A stretch of 30,900 nt of DNA from Campylobacterales bacterium (GTDB lineage Bacteria; Campylobacterota; Campylobacteria; Campylobacterales; QNZT01), in NCBI GenBank assembly GCA_027056215.1, contig JALULO010000162.1:1-30900 (forward strand), written 5' to 3'. Positions 16,383-24,739 of the stretch are shown here, in pieces. The position numbers were made by a program, and so were the translations under genes. The stretch's first letter is position 1, and each line of letters begins with the position of its first letter. A model generated the notes under the pieces. That model was not told where the DNA came from. It saw nothing but the letters and a program-made list of their open reading frames with translations, and did no database searches.

Positions 16383-16963
16383 CAATCCACTCCTATAAAC
16401 TTATGCATTTGCAAACTTAAACGAAATTTTTGTGGATATTTTTTGACCAAGTCAACACAATAGTGAACATTTTCCATATTGGGCGTATGCATAAGATTTT
16501 GTGGTTGGATAAATATTTCTTTTACACAAGAGAGTTGCAAAAGTTTTTCGACAGGAGAACTTTTATCAACTATAAATTTATACTCATCAAATCCCTCACT
16601 CTTGATATCATCCCAGTCTTTTGGGCTATAAGTGATCCAATCGGCTCGTTTGATTTTACTAAAATCATAACCATTTGTTTCGACACTGACAAAATAATCT
16701 TTTTTATGCAAATAATTGATAAAGTCATTTAGATCATATATAGTAGGTTCTCCACCAGTGATAATCACATTTTTAGAAGGATATATCTTGATCTTCTGAT
16801 ACACTTCCTCAAAATCAAATTCATGCATAGTTGTCTTATGTAATTCATCATCACAAAAATCACAAGTAAGGTTACACCCAAATAAACGAATAAAGATAAA
16901 AGCACGTCCAGAGTGCATACCTTCACCTTGAATAGAATAAAATATTGAAGAAACTTTTAACAT
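16382..16963 (-). CDS. queE: 7-carboxy-7-deazaguanine synthase (radical SAM)
   Basis: Radical SAM ring contraction yielding 7-carboxy-7-deazaguanine. 193 residues. SIQGEGMHSGR at 9-20 is the family entry motif; the [4Fe-4S] cluster motif CNLTCDFC at 30-37 is CxxxCxxC; ITGGEP near 68-73 contacts SAM; LSLQMHKFIG at the C terminus is family-typical. queD and queF are not in the window. The ATG follows AGGG by five bases. It is divergent from the small Cys-rich membrane protein gene, and their promoter regions share about 60 bp. Confidence 0.95.
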   Translation of the reverse strand: MLKVSSIFYSIQGEGMHSGRAFIFIRLFGCNLTCDFCDDELHKTTMHEFDFEEVYQKIKIYPSKNVIITGGEPTIYDLNDFINYLHKKDYFVSVETNGYDFSKIKRADWITYSPKDWDDIKSEGFDEYKFIVDKSSPVEKLLQLSCVKEIFIQPQNLMHTPNMENVHYCVDLVKKYPQKFRLSLQMHKFIGVD

Positions 16964-16985
16964 CGTAGCCCTAATCTATTTTTTA

Positions 16986-16994
16986 TGTTAGAAT
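16986..16994 (+). promoter_or_regulatory. Extended -10 promoter of the Cys-rich membrane protein
   Basis: TGTTAGAAT: TGn plus TAGAAT. Predicted transcript start near 17001 leaves a 25-base leader with AGGAA at 17016-17020 before the ATG at 17026. Confidence 0.5.
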
Positions 16995-17025
16995 GATACT
17001 AGCAAAATATGAATTAGGAAATTAT

Positions 17026-17301
17026 ATGTACACACTTTTAACACTACTTTTTATCACAGTTATAGTGGGAGGTTTGATATGGGCTTATATTCACCATCTC
17101 GGTGAAAAAGGTGAAAAACTCAAACTCATTAATCAAGGAATTTGTCCCGAGTGTAAACAAAAAACTATCGAAATCGTTGATCAAAAAGGAGGCGGGTGTT
17201 CGGGTACTGCCTTTGTAGAATTTAAATGCAGTAATTGCCACTACAGCGATAGTTTCAACATAGGAAGTGGAGGATGCAATGGAGGTTCTTGCAAGGTGTA
17301 A
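17026..17301 (+). CDS. Small Cys-rich membrane protein with a zinc-ribbon-like segment
   Basis: 91 residues. One membrane helix at about 4-22 is followed by a basic/acidic linker and a soluble part with seven cysteines: C40 and C43 (CPEC), C58, C68 and C71 (CSNC), C84 and C89. The CPEC...CSNC pairing is a typical zinc ribbon; the Gly-rich GSGGCNGGSC tail adds two more cysteines and could bind metal. I do not recognise a named family. The ATG at 17026 is preferred over 16993 because AGGAA ends five bases before it and the upstream ATG lies inside the predicted -10 box. It is flanked by queE (divergent) and a large lipoprotein gene 105 bp downstream. Confidence 0.75.
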   Translation: MYTLLTLLFITVIVGGLIWAYIHHLGEKGEKLKLINQGICPECKQKTIEIVDQKGGGCSGTAFVEFKCSNCHYSDSFNIGSGGCNGGSCKV

Positions 17302-17406
17302 TTATTATTTTTAAGTAAAATTTAATTGTACTTATTCTCTTTTGGTCGATATAGTTTATGAATTTGACAATTCAAAAAAATTCCAGGTTAAAGGAGACCT
17401 CACCCA

Positions 17407-19647
17407 ATGACAAGAAATTCCCTCTTAAAAAGTGTAATGATTTCATCAGCACTTAGTATAGCCCTTATAGGCTGTGGCAGTAGCACTGCACCTACAACCA
17501 ATGCAGGTAGTACAGATACTGGTTCAAAAAACAATACAGCACAATCAACAATCGATGGTAAAGCTGTTGATGGGTATCTACAATTTGCAACGGTATGTTT
17601 AGATATAAATCAAGATGGCTACTGTCAAAACACAGAACCAAATACACAAACAGATAAAAATGGTACTTTTGCATTAAAAATAACGTCCCAATTACAAGCT
17701 CAAGAAAATTATGATAAAGCCATGCTTTTAGTATATGGTGGTAAAGACGTAGATACAGGTATGGATTTTAATGGTAAATTATTAGCACCCAAAGATGGCA
17801 AGATTGTCAATGTTACACCCATCACTACACTTGTTGCAAAAGCAGTACAAAAAGAGTTAAAAGCAGCTCCAAAATTAACACCTGAACAAATCAAAGAAAA
17901 GATACAAACATCAAGAAAAAGAGTTGCACAAGCACTTGATATCGCAGAAGAAGATATGGATAAAGATCCTGTTGCAGAACAAAAAGCGGGTAAAGAAAAT
18001 CTTATCAAAAAAGCATTACAACTACAAAAAGCAGTTGATACAATGCTTGTAGCAGAAGACACTACAGGACAAAGTAAAGATGATAGAGCAGAAAAAATTT
18101 ATGAAGCACTTATCAATGGCTTAGATGGCATGAAACAAGGAGACAGTGGGGTTGAAACGCTTTTTGGCAAGACACTTCAAAAAGCAAAAGATGATGCAAA
18201 GACAAAAGCCCTTATCGGTGGAGAGAATGGTTTAAAGCTAGGTAAAGCTGCACAAGAAGTTGCCAAAAATCTTCAGGAGAGATTTGACAACTTTGATCAA
18301 CAAACAAGACAAAATGATGATTTTTTACAAAAAATCGCTACTGTTACTGCAGCAGATGTCCAAAAAATAAAAATAGACTTTGACAATGGTGATGGCAATA
18401 TTACAGGAAAAATTTCCATAGACGATCAAAAATTTCAAAATGATTATGACTGGAGTACCGAATTTATCAGAGTTGATCTACAACATCTTGGAGTCATGAA
18501 TCCTTCAAATGAGTTACTAAAAAAACTTAAGGATATATTCCAAAATGAAGGTGCTATCAAACCAGGTACTTTATTTAATAAAACAAAATTATTAGCAAAT
18601 ACACATGATACAGAACTTTTAGATATTTATCAAAAAATTAAAAATTTTCAAAATACTGTTAAAGTAGAGAAGGAGAAAGAATCAGCACAAAGAGAAAATC
18701 AAGTTTTTAAAATCAATACGCCTATGACAATTTTTACACCTGAGGAAGATGGTTACAGTAAAGTTACTTTTAACGATAATAAAACTTTAACATTTGAAGA
18801 ATTTCAAGTACAAGAAGATGGAACCTTTTCACAAAACAATGGGGAGAACTCAGATTTCATCTATGATAAAGGAAATTGGGTAGAAGAACAACAAAATATG
18901 CAAAGCTATAAAGTAGACGCAACAGGTGCAATCATACTTCCGCAAACGCACGATAAAGTACAACTTAGTACACCAAAAGACATATCTGGACAAACCACAC
19001 AAATACCAAATAATAGTCTATCTACAGTTATGCCAAAAAACGCAAAAATGGGTTTTGTACATATTGAGAAGACAGATGATACTTACTCTTTAGATGAAGT
19101 TGCACAAAACTATGATACACAAAAACCGTATAGTTCAATCGGTGAATTTATCCAAAATCAATGCGGTACACGCTGGTTTGAGGGAGACGATCACGGCGGT
19201 ATTGCATTTAAACCAACTGGAACTGACAATAGTTGTGATCCTAAAGCTACACAAGGTGAATTAGTCTATGTTAGCACTGATGAAAACAATAAAGCACATA
19301 TGGGTAACAGTGCAGGAAAATGGGAGATAAAAGACCTATCTGATGGTATACGTGTATTGGTTGTAAAACCTTCTAATCTGAAAAGATTTGATCACGGTGA
19401 TCATGGTATTCATTACCCATTATTTTCCCTAAAAGATGGTCAACTTTACAGAGGGGATTTAGAGCCAAAAGGTTCAAAATTTTCTTTTCCAGCATTTAAT
19501 GAGGTAGCCATGCGTACAATAACCTCTGCAATCACTGAAAACTGGGATTCACTAAAAAATAAGTTTAATATAAATCAGAAAAATAACAAAAGCTCTGATA
19601 ATTCATCACAAGAGAAGAAAACAGTACAAGATAACTCTATATACTAA
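17407..19647 (+). CDS. Large lipoprotein with an N-terminal Ca-loop-like beta domain
   Basis: 746 residues with a lipoprotein signal (ALIGC, Cys23) and a Ser/Thr/Asn-rich linker to about 48. Residues ~48-95 (DGYLQFATVCLDINQDGYC, then a NTEPNTQTDKNGTF stretch) match the widespread surface-protein repeat of the form DGY..ATV..D.N.DG...EP.T.TD..G.F, with a calcium-type loop at 66-72 and two cysteines. VNVTPITTLVAKAV follows, often found after that repeat. The middle (~150-420) is helical, K/E/Q-rich and probably coiled-coil; the C-terminal half has no motif I recognise and ends in an Asn/Ser/Lys-rich tail. A strong ribosome site AAAGGAGA precedes the ATG. Function is unknown; envelope or surface location is likely. 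Confidence 0.8.
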   Translation: MTRNSLLKSVMISSALSIALIGCGSSTAPTTNAGSTDTGSKNNTAQSTIDGKAVDGYLQFATVCLDINQDGYCQNTEPNTQTDKNGTFALKITSQLQAQENYDKAMLLVYGGKDVDTGMDFNGKLLAPKDGKIVNVTPITTLVAKAVQKELKAAPKLTPEQIKEKIQTSRKRVAQALDIAEEDMDKDPVAEQKAGKENLIKKALQLQKAVDTMLVAEDTTGQSKDDRAEKIYEALINGLDGMKQGDSGVETLFGKTLQKAKDDAKTKALIGGENGLKLGKAAQEVAKNLQERFDNFDQQTRQNDDFLQKIATVTAADVQKIKIDFDNGDGNITGKISIDDQKFQNDYDWSTEFIRVDLQHLGVMNPSNELLKKLKDIFQNEGAIKPGTLFNKTKLLANTHDTELLDIYQKIKNFQNTVKVEKEKESAQRENQVFKINTPMTIFTPEEDGYSKVTFNDNKTLTFEEFQVQEDGTFSQNNGENSDFIYDKGNWVEEQQNMQSYKVDATGAIILPQTHDKVQLSTPKDISGQTTQIPNNSLSTVMPKNAKMGFVHIEKTDDTYSLDEVAQNYDTQKPYSSIGEFIQNQCGTRWFEGDDHGGIAFKPTGTDNSCDPKATQGELVYVSTDENNKAHMGNSAGKWEIKDLSDGIRVLVVKPSNLKRFDHGDHGIHYPLFSLKDGQLYRGDLEPKGSKFSFPAFNEVAMRTITSAITENWDSLKNKFNINQKNNKSSDNSSQEKKTVQDNSIY

Positions 19648-19652
19648 TTTTT

Positions 19653-19686
19653 AGTGTAAAGATAGAATATTTTCTATCTTTACACT
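19653..19686. terminator. Perfect hairpin between convergent lipoprotein and nfo genes
   Basis: AGTGTAAAGATAGAA at 19653-19667 and TTCTATCTTTACACT at 19672-19686 form a 15-bp perfect stem with the loop TATT. It sits at the ends of both convergent genes and its right arm includes the nfo stop codon. Neither strand has a T-run after the stem, so termination by a classic U-tract mechanism is not assured. Confidence 0.5.
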
Positions 19687-20528
19687 TCCACAAAACTATA
19701 TAAAAGATTAATTTCGTCAGCCCAAATACTATCATCAATCGTTTCAAGGATAAGAGGAATATCATCCATATGTGAATCATTCATGATAAATCGAAATGCA
19801 TCTAATCCAATCTTACCTTTACCCAGACTATCATGACGATCTACACGTGAACCAAGCTCTGGTTTAGAATCATTGATATGCATCCCTTTTAAATATTTAA
19901 ATCCAATTATCTCATCAAAGTTTTTCCAAGTTTTGTCGTAAGCTTCTCGTGTTCGTATATCATAACCTGCGGTGAACATATGGCAGGTATCGATACATAC
20001 CCCAACTCTTGACTTATCAATCGACTGATCAATCAAATAACCCAAATGTTCAAATTTAAATCCTAGGTTAGATCCCTGTCCTGCAGTGTTCTCCATCACA
20101 AGCGTTACGTTTTGCGTCTGCTGGAGTGTTTCGTTCATAGATTTTGCTATACGATCCAAACAAACTTCTTCACTGATTTTTTTCAAGTGACTTCCTGGAT
20201 GAAAATTTAGACGATCAAGTCCAAGTTGTTCACAACGTTGCACTTCATCGATAAAAGCGTCAAGTGATTTTTGTCTCTTCTCTTCTTCAGGATGCCCAAG
20301 ATTGATCAGATAACTATCATGTGGCAAAACATGTTTTGGCAATATTTCAGCGATTTCCAGATTTTTTTTAAACAGGTCAATAGTCTGGGCATCCAATGGT
20401 TTGGCTTTCCATTGCCTTTGATTTTTTGTAAATAGTGCAAATGCCTTTGCACCAATCGCCTTAGCATTTAGAGGTGCATTGTAAACCCCTCCGCTTGCAC
20501 TAACATGAGCCCCTACAAATTTACTCAT
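19680..20528 (-). CDS. nfo: Endonuclease IV (AP endonuclease)
   Basis: Cleaves DNA at abasic sites in base-excision repair; three-zinc TIM barrel. 282 residues, the family length. Zinc-ligand segments are visible in order: GAHVSASGG at the N terminus, FHPGSH, VMENTAGQGSNLG, CIDTCHMFTAGYD, HINDSKPELGSRVDRHDS and LILETID. The ATG overlaps the stop of the upstream lipoprotein gene as ATGA, so the two are coupled although their functions look unrelated. Confidence 0.97.
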   Translation of the reverse strand: MSKFVGAHVSASGGVYNAPLNAKAIGAKAFALFTKNQRQWKAKPLDAQTIDLFKKNLEIAEILPKHVLPHDSYLINLGHPEEEKRQKSLDAFIDEVQRCEQLGLDRLNFHPGSHLKKISEEVCLDRIAKSMNETLQQTQNVTLVMENTAGQGSNLGFKFEHLGYLIDQSIDKSRVGVCIDTCHMFTAGYDIRTREAYDKTWKNFDEIIGFKYLKGMHINDSKPELGSRVDRHDSLGKGKIGLDAFRFIMNDSHMDDIPLILETIDDSIWADEINLLYSFVEV

Positions 20529-21184
20529 TTTGGAAGTTTCTTTAACTTAATCATAATATGATTTTTTGTATCTTTAAAGTAAACATTTCCAGGCCAAATT
20601 TTATATTTTATGGCATACTCATCGGTCATGATTTTTTGCATAAAACCATTTGTGGTTTTTCTTAAATGTTTTCCCCTTAAAATAGGTTTACTTTGCAATA
20701 CATTTGCAACTAAATCATCAGGATACGCTCCAGAAAGAAAGGTTTGATTAAAACCTTGTTTCGTATTGCATAACTGATCTACGCAAATATCATCTTCTGT
20801 TAAAGACAATTTAAGATTGAGTACCAGCTTTCCCATCGTAAAAACCTGCAAATTGATTGCATCTTTATATCTGTTTAAAAATCCAGTATCTGAAAAAGCA
20901 AATTTTTTAGTTTTTAATGTGATTTTATATGGCTCAGAATATAACATATCCGCATCTTTTTGGACAGGCTCTTCTGCCACTGGCTCATCAACAACATTTT
21001 CAACAATCATCTGTTCTTTTGTAACTGGAGGTAATACTTTTTTCTTTTCAGGTTGTATTACTTGTTGTTCATATGCTTGCGCACTAACAACATTTTTATT
21101 GTGAGTCGCTTTGCCCGGAACAATTTTTTGAGCACATCCTGCCAGTAACAAAACCATCAATGTAAACACAATATATAATTTCAT
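20525..21184 (-). CDS. Lipoprotein of unknown function
   Basis: 219 residues from the ATG at 21184, which follows GGAGAG and starts a lipoprotein signal (MVLLLAGC, Cys17); a longer frame to 21334 would overlap the start of tig and lacks a signal, so it is rejected. After a Pro/Glu/Val-rich spacer (~40-85) comes a domain with ICVDQLCN (a possible disulphide), LSGAYPDDLVANVLQSKPI and a lysine-rich C terminus. I do not recognise a characterised family. Coupled to nfo by ATGA. Confidence 0.8.
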   Translation of the reverse strand: MKLYIVFTLMVLLLAGCAQKIVPGKATHNKNVVSAQAYEQQVIQPEKKKVLPPVTKEQMIVENVVDEPVAEEPVQKDADMLYSEPYKITLKTKKFAFSDTGFLNRYKDAINLQVFTMGKLVLNLKLSLTEDDICVDQLCNTKQGFNQTFLSGAYPDDLVANVLQSKPILRGKHLRKTTNGFMQKIMTDEYAIKYKIWPGNVYFKDTKNHIMIKLKKLPK

Positions 21185-21213
21185 AAATCTCTCCAAAAAT
21201 TCAATAATCTTAC

Positions 21214-21222
21214 ATACTAACA
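21214..21222 (-). promoter_or_regulatory. Possible extended -10 of the lipoprotein-nfo pair
   Basis: The minus strand reads TGTTAGTAT, about 30 bases before the ATG at 21184. It resembles the TGTTAGAAT box at 16986 but has a poorer match, so it is tentative. Confidence 0.4.
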
Positions 21223-21253
21223 TACAATTATTTATATAAAAGCAATTTTTAGA

Positions 21254-21259
21254 TATTAT
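21254..21259 (+). promoter_or_regulatory. Possible -10 of the tig-clpP operon
   Basis: TATTAT within AGATATTATCT would give a ~29-base leader to the tig ATG at 21295. A second candidate, TATAAA at 21271-21276, would leave a shorter leader. I cannot decide between them. Confidence 0.35.
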
Positions 21260-21294
21260 CTCCCACAATTTATAAAACTTACAGAGGGAATTTA

Positions 21295-22593
21295 ATGAAT
21301 TTAAAAACGAATAAAACAAATAGTGCAAACGCAACTATTAAAGCTACTGTCACTAAAGATCAAATCGAACAAAAAGAGACACAACTTGCACAAGAAGCTG
21401 CCAAGGGTATGCAAATCGCAGGTTTCAGAAAAGGTAAAGTTCCAGCACATATTGTCAAAGCAAGATATGGCGACAAATTAACAGAAGATGCTAAGAACGA
21501 TGCACTTCGCACAATTTATGAGCAAGGGATAGAGGAGCTTAAACTTGAAGCAGACCAAATTATCGGTGAACCTAATGTTAAAAAGTTTGATGAAACAGAA
21601 TCTGGAGATATCACTGTAGAGATTTCTATCGCAACTAAACCTGAAATGAAAATCGAAGGCTATCAAGAATTTATTCCTGATTTTGAAAAGCCAGAAGTAA
21701 CCGATGAAGAAGTGAAAGAACGCGTTGAAGGTATGTTAAAATCATCTGCACCAATAGAAAAGATCAAGAAAGCACGCGCCCTTCAAAAAGGTGATTTTGC
21801 CCTGTTTGATTTTGAAGGTTTCGTTGATGGTGAAGCATTTGAAGGTGGAAGTGCAAAAGCATATACTTTAGAGATTGGAAGTGGCAGCTTTATACCTGGT
21901 TTTGAGGATCAAATGATTGGGATGAAAGAAGATGAAGGAAAAGATATCGTTGTTACCTTCCCTGAAGACTACCATTCAAAAGATTTAGCGGGGAAAGAAG
22001 CAACTTTTAAAGTAACGCTTTTAGAGATTCAAGAAAAAGTGATCCCAACCGATATAGAACCAGAGACATTGAAAAAGTTTCTTCCAGAGGAAGAGTCTCC
22101 AACAAAAGAGCTTCTTGAGAAGAAAGTAAAAGAGCAGATTGAAGCAGAAAAACTTTCCAAAATTTATCAAGAAGAGGTAAAACCAAAATTTGTAGAAGCA
22201 TTAGTTGAAAAATTTGAGATTGATTTACCTGAAAATATTGTAGAGCAAGAGATCGATATGGCATTTAGAAATGCTCTTCCTTCAATGGGTGAAGATGAAA
22301 TCAAAAAATACACAACAGATGTAGATGCAGCGAAAGAAAAAAGAGAAGAGTACAGAAATGACGCTATTGACAGTGTTAAACTTACTTTTATCGTTGATGA
22401 GTTGGCAAAAAAAGAGGAAATCGCAGTAGATGATCAAGAAGTGATGCAAACACTTTATTTTGAAGCATTACAAAGTGGACAAGATCCTCAGGCACTTATC
22501 AAACAATACGAAGAACAAGGTTTATTGCCGGCAGTTAAAATGGCAATCGTTGAGGATAGACTTTTCACAAAACTTTTCAACGAAAAAAAATAA
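21295..22593 (+). CDS. tig: Trigger factor (ribosome-associated chaperone/prolyl isomerase)
   Basis: Binds near the ribosomal exit tunnel and helps nascent chains fold. 432 residues. The ribosome-docking signature GFRKGKVP is at 43-50; an FKBP-type isomerase domain spans about 150-245 (GDFALFDFEGFVDGEAFEGG, then IPGFEDQMIGM); the rest is the helical C-terminal chaperone module. Start ATG follows GAGGGAA. First gene of tig-clpP-(GGDEF-like)-def-comM; clpP follows after nine bases. The tig-clpP order is common in bacteria. Confidence 0.97.
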   Translation: MNLKTNKTNSANATIKATVTKDQIEQKETQLAQEAAKGMQIAGFRKGKVPAHIVKARYGDKLTEDAKNDALRTIYEQGIEELKLEADQIIGEPNVKKFDETESGDITVEISIATKPEMKIEGYQEFIPDFEKPEVTDEEVKERVEGMLKSSAPIEKIKKARALQKGDFALFDFEGFVDGEAFEGGSAKAYTLEIGSGSFIPGFEDQMIGMKEDEGKDIVVTFPEDYHSKDLAGKEATFKVTLLEIQEKVIPTDIEPETLKKFLPEEESPTKELLEKKVKEQIEAEKLSKIYQEEVKPKFVEALVEKFEIDLPENIVEQEIDMAFRNALPSMGEDEIKKYTTDVDAAKEKREEYRNDAIDSVKLTFIVDELAKKEEIAVDDQEVMQTLYFEALQSGQDPQALIKQYEEQGLLPAVKMAIVEDRLFTKLFNEKK

Positions 22594-22602
22594 AGGATTT
22601 TT

Positions 22603-23190
22603 ATGAGTTATGTACCAATAGTAGTCGAAAAAACAGGTCGAGGAGAGAGGAGTTATGATATCTTTTCCAGACTTTTAAAAGATAGAATTATTATGCTCGC
22701 TGGTGAAGTAAATGATGCCGTAGCCTCTACTGTTGTTGCACAACTTCTATTTTTAGAGGCTGAAGATCCTGATAAAGATATATTTTTATATATTAACTCT
22801 CCCGGCGGTGTTATCACTAGTGGTATGAGTATGTTTGATACGATGAACTACATCAAACCTGATGTATGTACTATCTGTATAGGTCAGGCAGCTTCTATGG
22901 GTGCATTTTTGCTCTCTAGTGGTGAAAAAGGCAAAAGATATGCTCTTCCACATGCTAGAATCATGATTCATCAACCTCTTGGTGGGGCACAAGGACAAGC
23001 AACCGATATACAGATTCAGGCAAAAGAGATTCAACGCATGAAAGATGAGTTAAATGGTATCCTTGCTGAACAAACAGGACAACCTCTTGAAAAACTTCAA
23101 GCAGATACAGAAAGAGATTTTTTCATGAGTGCTAAAGAAGCCAAAGAGTACGGACTTATCGACAAAGTACTAGAAAAAAGTTTTAAGTAA
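22603..23190 (+). CDS. clpP: ATP-dependent Clp protease proteolytic subunit
   Basis: Serine protease that forms the tetradecameric chamber partnering ClpX or ClpA. 195 residues. The catalytic triad is present: Ser98 in GQAASMGA, His123 in MIHQPLGGAQG, and Asp172 in ERDFFMSA. AAAGGA precedes the ATG. clpX is not adjacent here; a GGDEF-like gene follows after nine bases. Confidence 0.98.
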   Translation: MSYVPIVVEKTGRGERSYDIFSRLLKDRIIMLAGEVNDAVASTVVAQLLFLEAEDPDKDIFLYINSPGGVITSGMSMFDTMNYIKPDVCTICIGQAASMGAFLLSSGEKGKRYALPHARIMIHQPLGGAQGQATDIQIQAKEIQRMKDELNGILAEQTGQPLEKLQADTERDFFMSAKEAKEYGLIDKVLEKSFK

Positions 23191-23199
23191 AGATATTCA

Positions 23200-24210
23200 A
23201 TGTACTGCATAAACAATGAAGGTGATGTGATTTCAAAGGAAAAAAAAAGATTGAAAACAAAAGCCGGTATAGATGAGAACAAAAAAACTATTTCAATAAC
23301 TAAAGATGATGCAGCTCTCAAGCAGATGGGTTTATTTTCGAAGCAAGTGATTGAAAAATTAATTCGTGACAAAGTACCTACAACACCAGAAAATTATGCT
23401 ATCTATTTCGAAAAACTTTTAGAAGAAAAACCTCTCAGTCAGAAAAAGAGTATTGGTGCGGTACTTGAAGCGGAAGAAATCCATAAACATACCTATGTCG
23501 CACGAATAGAACACAATGTCAAAGATAGTTTTAAACAAATCAAAGATATCCTCGATATTGTATCAACAATGTATACAAAAGTTAATAAACTAAAAATACT
23601 CACAAAAAATAAAAAGGGCGAAATTCTTAAAGGTTCAGGACAAGTCGCACTTGTTGCATACGAAGAAAACCTTGATGAGATAATGGGTGCATTAGAAAAG
23701 CAACAAAACACTCTAAAAGAACGCTATACAGATATTTCAAAACATATCAAAAGTTTTTATCAAGAAAGTGTTTATGATGCAAAATATGATGTCTATAATA
23801 AAAATTATTTATTAAAACTGTTAGATGCTGAAAAAACAAATGTAAGTCACTTCCATCATGAAAGTACCATCTTGACATTTAGAATCCAAGAGCAATCGCT
23901 ACAAAATGTACGTCTACTCAGAGATAAAGAGTTGATTACGAAGACGGTTGTCAATATGATTTTGAAACGTTCCAGAAGAAGTGATAGTATCGCACACCTT
24001 GGAACAAATATCTTTGTGATTATTCTAAAACATACAAATCATGAACAAGCACAAAAGATGATTGAAAGCATCAATAATATTATTGAATACTCAAACTATA
24101 TTGTTGATTCTGAAAGTATTGATATCGCATTGGACTTTGGTATAGCTCGCATAGCACCAAATCAAACCAAAGAACAAATCATCACCCAAGCTATTGAAGA
24201 TCTGAAATAA
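23200..24210 (+). CDS. GGDEF-like protein lacking catalytic residues
   Basis: 336 residues. An N-terminal region contains VPTTPENYAIYFEKLL (~59-74), a segment often found before GGDEF domains, then a long helical stretch (~95-188), then a GGDEF-fold domain (~190-336). The cyclase signature is replaced by HLGTNIF at 266-272 (GTNIF where GGDEF is expected), and the upstream substrate motif is YDVYNKNYLLKLL in place of a DxLTGLxNR type. It should not make c-di-GMP; it may bind a nucleotide or protein. The ATG at 23200 has no good ribosome site and an in-frame GTG at 23227 is an alternative. It lies inside the clpP-def transcription unit (9 and 7 bp gaps). Confidence 0.75.
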   Translation: MYCINNEGDVISKEKKRLKTKAGIDENKKTISITKDDAALKQMGLFSKQVIEKLIRDKVPTTPENYAIYFEKLLEEKPLSQKKSIGAVLEAEEIHKHTYVARIEHNVKDSFKQIKDILDIVSTMYTKVNKLKILTKNKKGEILKGSGQVALVAYEENLDEIMGALEKQQNTLKERYTDISKHIKSFYQESVYDAKYDVYNKNYLLKLLDAEKTNVSHFHHESTILTFRIQEQSLQNVRLLRDKELITKTVVNMILKRSRRSDSIAHLGTNIFVIILKHTNHEQAQKMIESINNIIEYSNYIVDSESIDIALDFGIARIAPNQTKEQIITQAIEDLK

Positions 24211-24217
24211 GTTTATT

Positions 24218-24733
24218 ATGTTACGAGATATTATCACTTACCCTCACAAAATTTTAAAAGAAAAATCAAAAGAAATTACACTTTTTGACAATGAGCTTCA
24301 TACACTTTTGGATGACATGTATGAAACTATGATGCATAAAAGTGGTATCGGTTTAGCAGCTATACAAATAGCTGTTCCTCTAAATACTTTAATCATTAAT
24401 CTGCCAAATAAAGATGACAAACAAGAAAAAGAAGATTTGGTAGAAGTTATCAATCCTACTATACTTGAAATGGATGGATCTACTCTGTACACTGAAGGAT
24501 GTCTAAGTGTTCCAGAGTACTATGAAGATGTACAAAGAGCCGAACGCATCAAAGTCTCTTATTTTGACAGACACGGCAATGAAATCATCACAGAGTATGA
24601 CGGTCTGATGGCGATTGCTTTTCAACATGAGTGTGATCATCTCAAAGGAGAACTTTTTATCGAAAAACTCTCTTATCTCAAACGTAAAAAATTTGAAAAA
24701 GAGTGGAAAAAAAAGATAAAAGGCAAGAAATAA
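24218..24733 (+). CDS. def: Peptide deformylase
   Basis: Removes the formyl group from the N-terminal methionine of nascent proteins. 171 residues. All three family motifs are present: GIGLAAIQ at 43-50, EGCLS at 93-97 with metal ligand Cys95, and HECDH at 137-141 with the two His ligands and catalytic Glu. It lies in the same operon as trigger factor and ClpP, all acting on new polypeptides; comM starts six bases downstream. Confidence 0.97.
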   Translation: MLRDIITYPHKILKEKSKEITLFDNELHTLLDDMYETMMHKSGIGLAAIQIAVPLNTLIINLPNKDDKQEKEDLVEVINPTILEMDGSTLYTEGCLSVPEYYEDVQRAERIKVSYFDRHGNEIITEYDGLMAIAFQHECDHLKGELFIEKLSYLKRKKFEKEWKKKIKGKK

Positions 24734-24739
24734 CTTCTG

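Noticed and set aside
16964..17025. Possible preQ1 riboswitch upstream of queE
   Set aside because: The spacer to the divergent gene is short and I see no GC-rich hairpin with the A-rich tail expected of a preQ1-I aptamer.
17302..17406. TTGACA at 17364 and TATAGT at 17350 as promoter for the large lipoprotein
   Set aside because: The two elements are in the wrong order or spacing to work together, and the downstream match to -10 is poor; no promoter call is justified.
17709..18062. Minus-strand frame across the large lipoprotein, Ser/Ala/Cys-rich
   Set aside because: Antisense artefact of a helical K/A/Q-rich region; no initiation signals.
21185..21334. N-terminal extension of the lipoprotein gene to 21334
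   Set aside because: It would overlap the 5' end of tig and bury the lipoprotein signal peptide about 50 residues inside the protein; the ATG at 21184 has GGAGAG and starts the signal.
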